Source: JADJOY01 sp016713535 [NCBI: Deltaproteobacteria bacterium]
GTDB lineage: Bacteria; JADJOY01
Direction of reading: 5' to 3'
NCBI GenBank assembly: GCA_016713535.1
Contig: JADJOY010000055.1
Span: forward strand, 1-9,252
Length of the DNA stretch: 9,252 nucleotides
In this document: in pieces, positions 7,595-9,252 of the stretch
Position numbering within the stretch: position 1 is the first letter of the stretch
Layout of the letters: each line of letters begins with the position of its first letter
Made by a program: the position numbers and the translations under genes
The notes under the pieces: model-generated
The model's input: only the letters and a program-made list of their open reading frames with translations
Told to the model about the DNA's origin: nothing
Databases searched by the model: none

Positions 7595-7622
7595 GGACGT
7601 CGCAGGGAAGGAACGGCATTCA

Positions 7623-7699
7623 CGGGGCGTAGCGCAGCCTGGTAGCGCGCCTGCCTTGGGCGCAGGAAGTCGCACGTTCGAATCCAGTCGCCCCGACCA
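7623..7699 (+). tRNA. tRNA-Pro (anticodon UGG) with encoded CCA and odd T-stem
   Basis: The acceptor stem (7623-7629 with 7689-7695) has seven perfect pairs, the discriminator is A7696 and CCA is encoded at 7697-7699. The D-stem is GCGC/GCGC (7632-7635, 7645-7648). The anticodon stem CCTGC/GCAGG encloses CTTGGGC, with anticodon TGG at 7657-7659, reading CCA and, by wobble, other proline codons. The variable loop is AAGTC and the T-loop TTCGAAT is standard. The T-stem GCACG (7672-7676) against CCAGT (7684-7688) gives G-U, C-G, A.A, C.C and G-C, so two adjacent pairs are mismatched. The 3' strand would pair with GCTGG. It may be a weakened tRNA, a pseudo-tRNA or a sequencing error. Confidence 0.92.
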
Positions 7700-7818
7700 G
7701 GACCGAGAGCGGAAGGACCCATCGGGTGGAGAGCGCCACGAACGGATCTCGTCGACGGGCCGGTCGCGAGGCTGTGAATCTTTCCATCTGGCTCACTGAC
7801 GGAAGCCGCGTGGGCCCG

Positions 7819-7884
7819 GCGACGGGGATGGAACCCCCGTCGCTACGATGGTTTTCGTAGCGCGGGGGGCTCCGTCCCCCCGCG
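7819..7884. repeat. Three consecutive overlapping stem-loops
   Basis: Stem 1 is 7819-7843 (GCGACGGGG / CCCCGTCGC, 7-base loop). Stem 2 is 7841-7862 (CGCTACGA / TCGTAGCG, 6-base loop). Stem 3 is 7861-7884 (CGCGGGGGG / CCCCCCGCG, loop CTCCGT). Neighbouring stems share two or three bases, so pairs of them compete at their edges. A short GCGC-TTC-GCGC stem follows at 7885-7895. There is no T-run, so these are not plain terminators, though they may mark the end of the tRNA transcript. The surrounding 7700-7818 and 7896-7953 show no gene or other recognisable element. Confidence 0.6.
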
Positions 7885-7953
7885 GCGCTTCGCGCTCGCA
7901 CGATTTCTTCACAGGCTCAGCGCGACCGCACGAGCGCAGCGAGTGGCTCGGGG

Positions 7954-8006
7954 CGGGGTCTTGAAGAGACCCCGAGACGACTCGGGCGGGGGCTTGAAAA
8001 GCCCCC
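7954..8006. repeat. Tandem pair of copied hairpins in front of the CxxC gene
   Basis: Hairpin A core GGGGTCTTGAAGAGACCCC (7955-7973) and hairpin B core GGGGGCTTGAAAAGCCCCC (7988-8006) align base for base over 19 positions with three differences. One T-A pair in A is a G-C pair in B, a compensatory change, and a T.G wobble in A is T-A in B. Both keep the GAA loop. The copies repeat at a 33-base interval. Hairpin A gains one more C-G pair at 7954/7974. Hairpin B ends eight bases before the ATG at 8015. They could be REP-like repeats, an RNA-protein binding site or translation-control elements. Confidence 0.65.
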
Positions 8007-8014
8007 AGCCGATC

Positions 8015-8958
8015 ATGGACGATGCCAACCGTGTCGTGGCGGAACTGCCTTGCCCGCGCTGCGGCGAGACGCAGCGCATGGAGGTGCGCTTCCGCTACGG
8101 TCCGGCCGGTCATCGGCGGCTGAGCCTCGGCGAGCGCATCGAGTGGACGCCGGGAGTGGCGCGGCTGGATGGGCCGTCGTCCGAGCCGGTGCTCGAGGTG
8201 CCCGCGATCGCGTCGTGCGGTGCCTGCGCCAAGCTGGCCGCGCGCTTCGCGCGCCGCGAGTGGCGCATGCTCAAGAAGGGCTGCGAGGGCGACGAGGAGG
8301 CGGCGAGCCGGGCCGGGGCGTCGTCGCGCGCGCGCGGCGGTGACGATCGGATCGACGCGCTGCTCGCGTTCCTCGACTACGGCTTCACGTTCCGCGAGAG
8401 CCGCGAGCTCGGCCGCGAGGTGATCTCGCGCCCGGGGCGCTACATCGAGCGCCTCGGCGAGCTGGTCCTCGGCCACTCGCCGGTGACCTTCGACCGCTGG
8501 GTGGGAGCGCTGCGCATCGAGCGCGATCGGCTCGCGGCGGTGCGGCTGCTGCCGCTCGCGGTCCAGGACGCCATGCGCGCGTTTCCGGTGAGTGTCCACT
8601 TCGGCGCGCTGTCGGCGAGCGTGGCGCGGCTCTTCCCGCTCGTCGAGCGCCACGGCGAGGCGTGGCTGGTGCGTGCGCTCTTCCGGGTCGCGCTGCGGCT
8701 CGAGGTGGGCGGGTGGTGGCAGATGCTGGCGAGCGCGGAGGACGGGCGGCTCGAGTTCGCGGCCAAGCTCGAGAGCCTGCTCGAACAGCTTCCGTGGGCC
8801 GACGCGTCGCTCGCCGCGCTCGCGCGCTCGACCGGTTCAGCACCGACGACGAGATCGAGGGCGCGCTCAACGAGGCCTTCGCGGGCCTCCCCGAGGCTCG
8901 TCCGGGGGACGATTCGGGGGCACTGCTCGAGCACCTCGCGAGCGCCGTGATCCCCTGA
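8015..8958 (+). CDS. Unrecognised protein with two CxxC pairs, frameshifted near the 3' end
   Basis: I do not recognise this family. The protein would be about 315 residues if repaired. It begins with a likely zinc-binding module: CPRC at 13-16 and CGAC at 68-71, a pair of CxxC knuckles 51 residues apart, somewhat like CpXC-type ribbons. Next come a charged, low-complexity stretch (about 85-110) and a helical, Leu/Ala/Arg-rich domain with GGWWQML. No signal peptide or membrane segment is seen. In frame 2 the protein would end with an implausible Ser/Arg tail at 8950. A loss of two bases from a GC repeat near 8821-8828 moves the sensible acidic tail (DRFSTDDEIEGALNEAFAGL) into frame 1, ending at TGA 8956-8958. 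ATG 8015 is preferred because the open frame back to GTG 7943 only translates the hairpins; no Shine-Dalgarno is seen. Confidence 0.7.
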
Positions 8959-8999
8959 AAAAAAGGCGTTCTCGCACGTTTTTCCGGCGCCACGGTTCG

Positions 9000-9028
9000 T
9001 TGACAACCACCCCCGACCTGTCTATCGT
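9000..9028 (+). promoter_or_regulatory. Strong sigma70-like promoter, leaderless start
   Basis: A perfect TTGACA (9000-9005), a 17-base spacer and TATCGT (9023-9028, four of six consensus bases). The expected transcription start, six to eight bases after the -10, falls at 9034-9036, on the GTG at 9035. The response-regulator mRNA is therefore predicted to be leaderless. This is the best promoter match in the window. Confidence 0.65.
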
Positions 9029-9034
9029 GAATTC

Positions 9035-9252
9035 GTGGACTTCGACATCCCGCTCAAGAAGATCCTCATCGTCGAGCACTCGGAAGCGCTCGGCGAGGCG
9101 CTCTGCGACTACCTGAACGAGCGGGACTACGAGACCTTCTGGGGCCGCGACGGCCTCGAAGGGTACGCGCTCTTCTTGAAGGAGCAGCCCGACCTGGTGA
9201 TCCTCGACGCGCTCGCGCCCACGCTCGACGGTGTGGCGCTGTGCGAGAAGAT
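9035..9252 (+). CDS. Response regulator receiver domain (5' part, runs off the window)
   Basis: Only the first 72 residues are present. They form the start of a CheY-like receiver: strand KKILIVEHSEALGEAL (8-23), helix CDYLNERDYETFWGRDGLEG and strand PDLVILDALAPTLDG (52-66), with Asp58 as the predicted phosphate acceptor. The usual acidic pair after the first strand is Glu14-His15, not Glu/Asp-Asp, which could weaken magnesium binding. The GTG start is chosen because it precedes the first strand directly and coincides with the predicted transcription start. The output domain lies beyond the window, so its target is unknown. It is separated from the CxxC gene by a 7-A tract (8958-8964) and its own promoter. 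Confidence 0.85.
   Translation, partial: MDFDIPLKKILIVEHSEALGEALCDYLNERDYETFWGRDGLEGYALFLKEQPDLVILDALAPTLDGVALCEK

Noticed and set aside
7318-7901. Minus-strand frames across the tRNA (ends such as GATGFERATSCAQG and WIRTCDFLRPRQARY)
   Set aside because: These are well-known false proteins made by translating the antisense of a tRNA gene.
7943-8014. GTG 7943 as the start of the CxxC protein
   Set aside because: The added residues only translate the two hairpins and have no ribosome binding site; ATG 8015 directly precedes the conserved-looking part.
8956-8985. Intrinsic terminator after the CxxC gene
   Set aside because: There is a 7-A tract and a T-run, but the bases between them do not form a convincing GC stem.

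Overview
The window is very GC-rich, with strong G/C preference at third codon positions, frequent GTG starts and all recognisable genes on the plus strand. This fits a Myxococcota-like (former deltaproteobacterial) or similar high-GC bacterial chromosome. The taxon is inferred from style and gene types only.

Layout. (1) Positions 1-576 hold the 3' part of an unrecognised gene whose reading frame appears to switch. (2) A perfect TetR-type palindrome (586-603) lies just upstream of a flavin/2Fe-2S oxidoreductase of the KshB/PaaE type (622-1720). Three short indels break that gene, and one removes an iron-sulfur cysteine codon. (3) An intact 6-phosphofructokinase (1942-3207) carries the residues of the pyrophosphate-dependent class. 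(4) A tightly packed set for surface-glycan synthesis follows: a methyltransferase-glycosyltransferase 2 fusion (3272-4777), a second GT2 enzyme (4774-5745, overlapping by 4 bases) and a GT4 enzyme (5747-6892, 1-base gap). (5) A good sigma70-like promoter overlaps the end of the GT4 gene and leads to an XTP/dITP pyrophosphatase, rdgB (6965-7594), followed by a tRNA-Pro(UGG) gene (7623-7699) with two mismatches in its T-stem. (6) Positions 7700-8014 are non-coding and contain a run of strong stem-loops, including two tandem hairpins that are clearly copies of one another with a compensatory base-pair change. (7) An unrecognised protein with two CxxC pairs (8015-8958) follows, with a two-base frameshift near its 3' end. 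(8) A near-consensus promoter (9000-9028) places the predicted transcription start on the GTG of a response-regulator gene that runs off the window (9035 onward).

The three glycan genes very probably form one translationally coupled operon. The other genes look like independent units: a redox enzyme under a TetR-type operator, a glycolytic enzyme, a nucleotide-pool sanitiser and a signalling protein. I see no CRISPR array, transposase, phage gene or clear new defence system. The least explained items are the hairpin array, the abnormal tRNA T-arm, the clustered indels at the left end and the CxxC protein.
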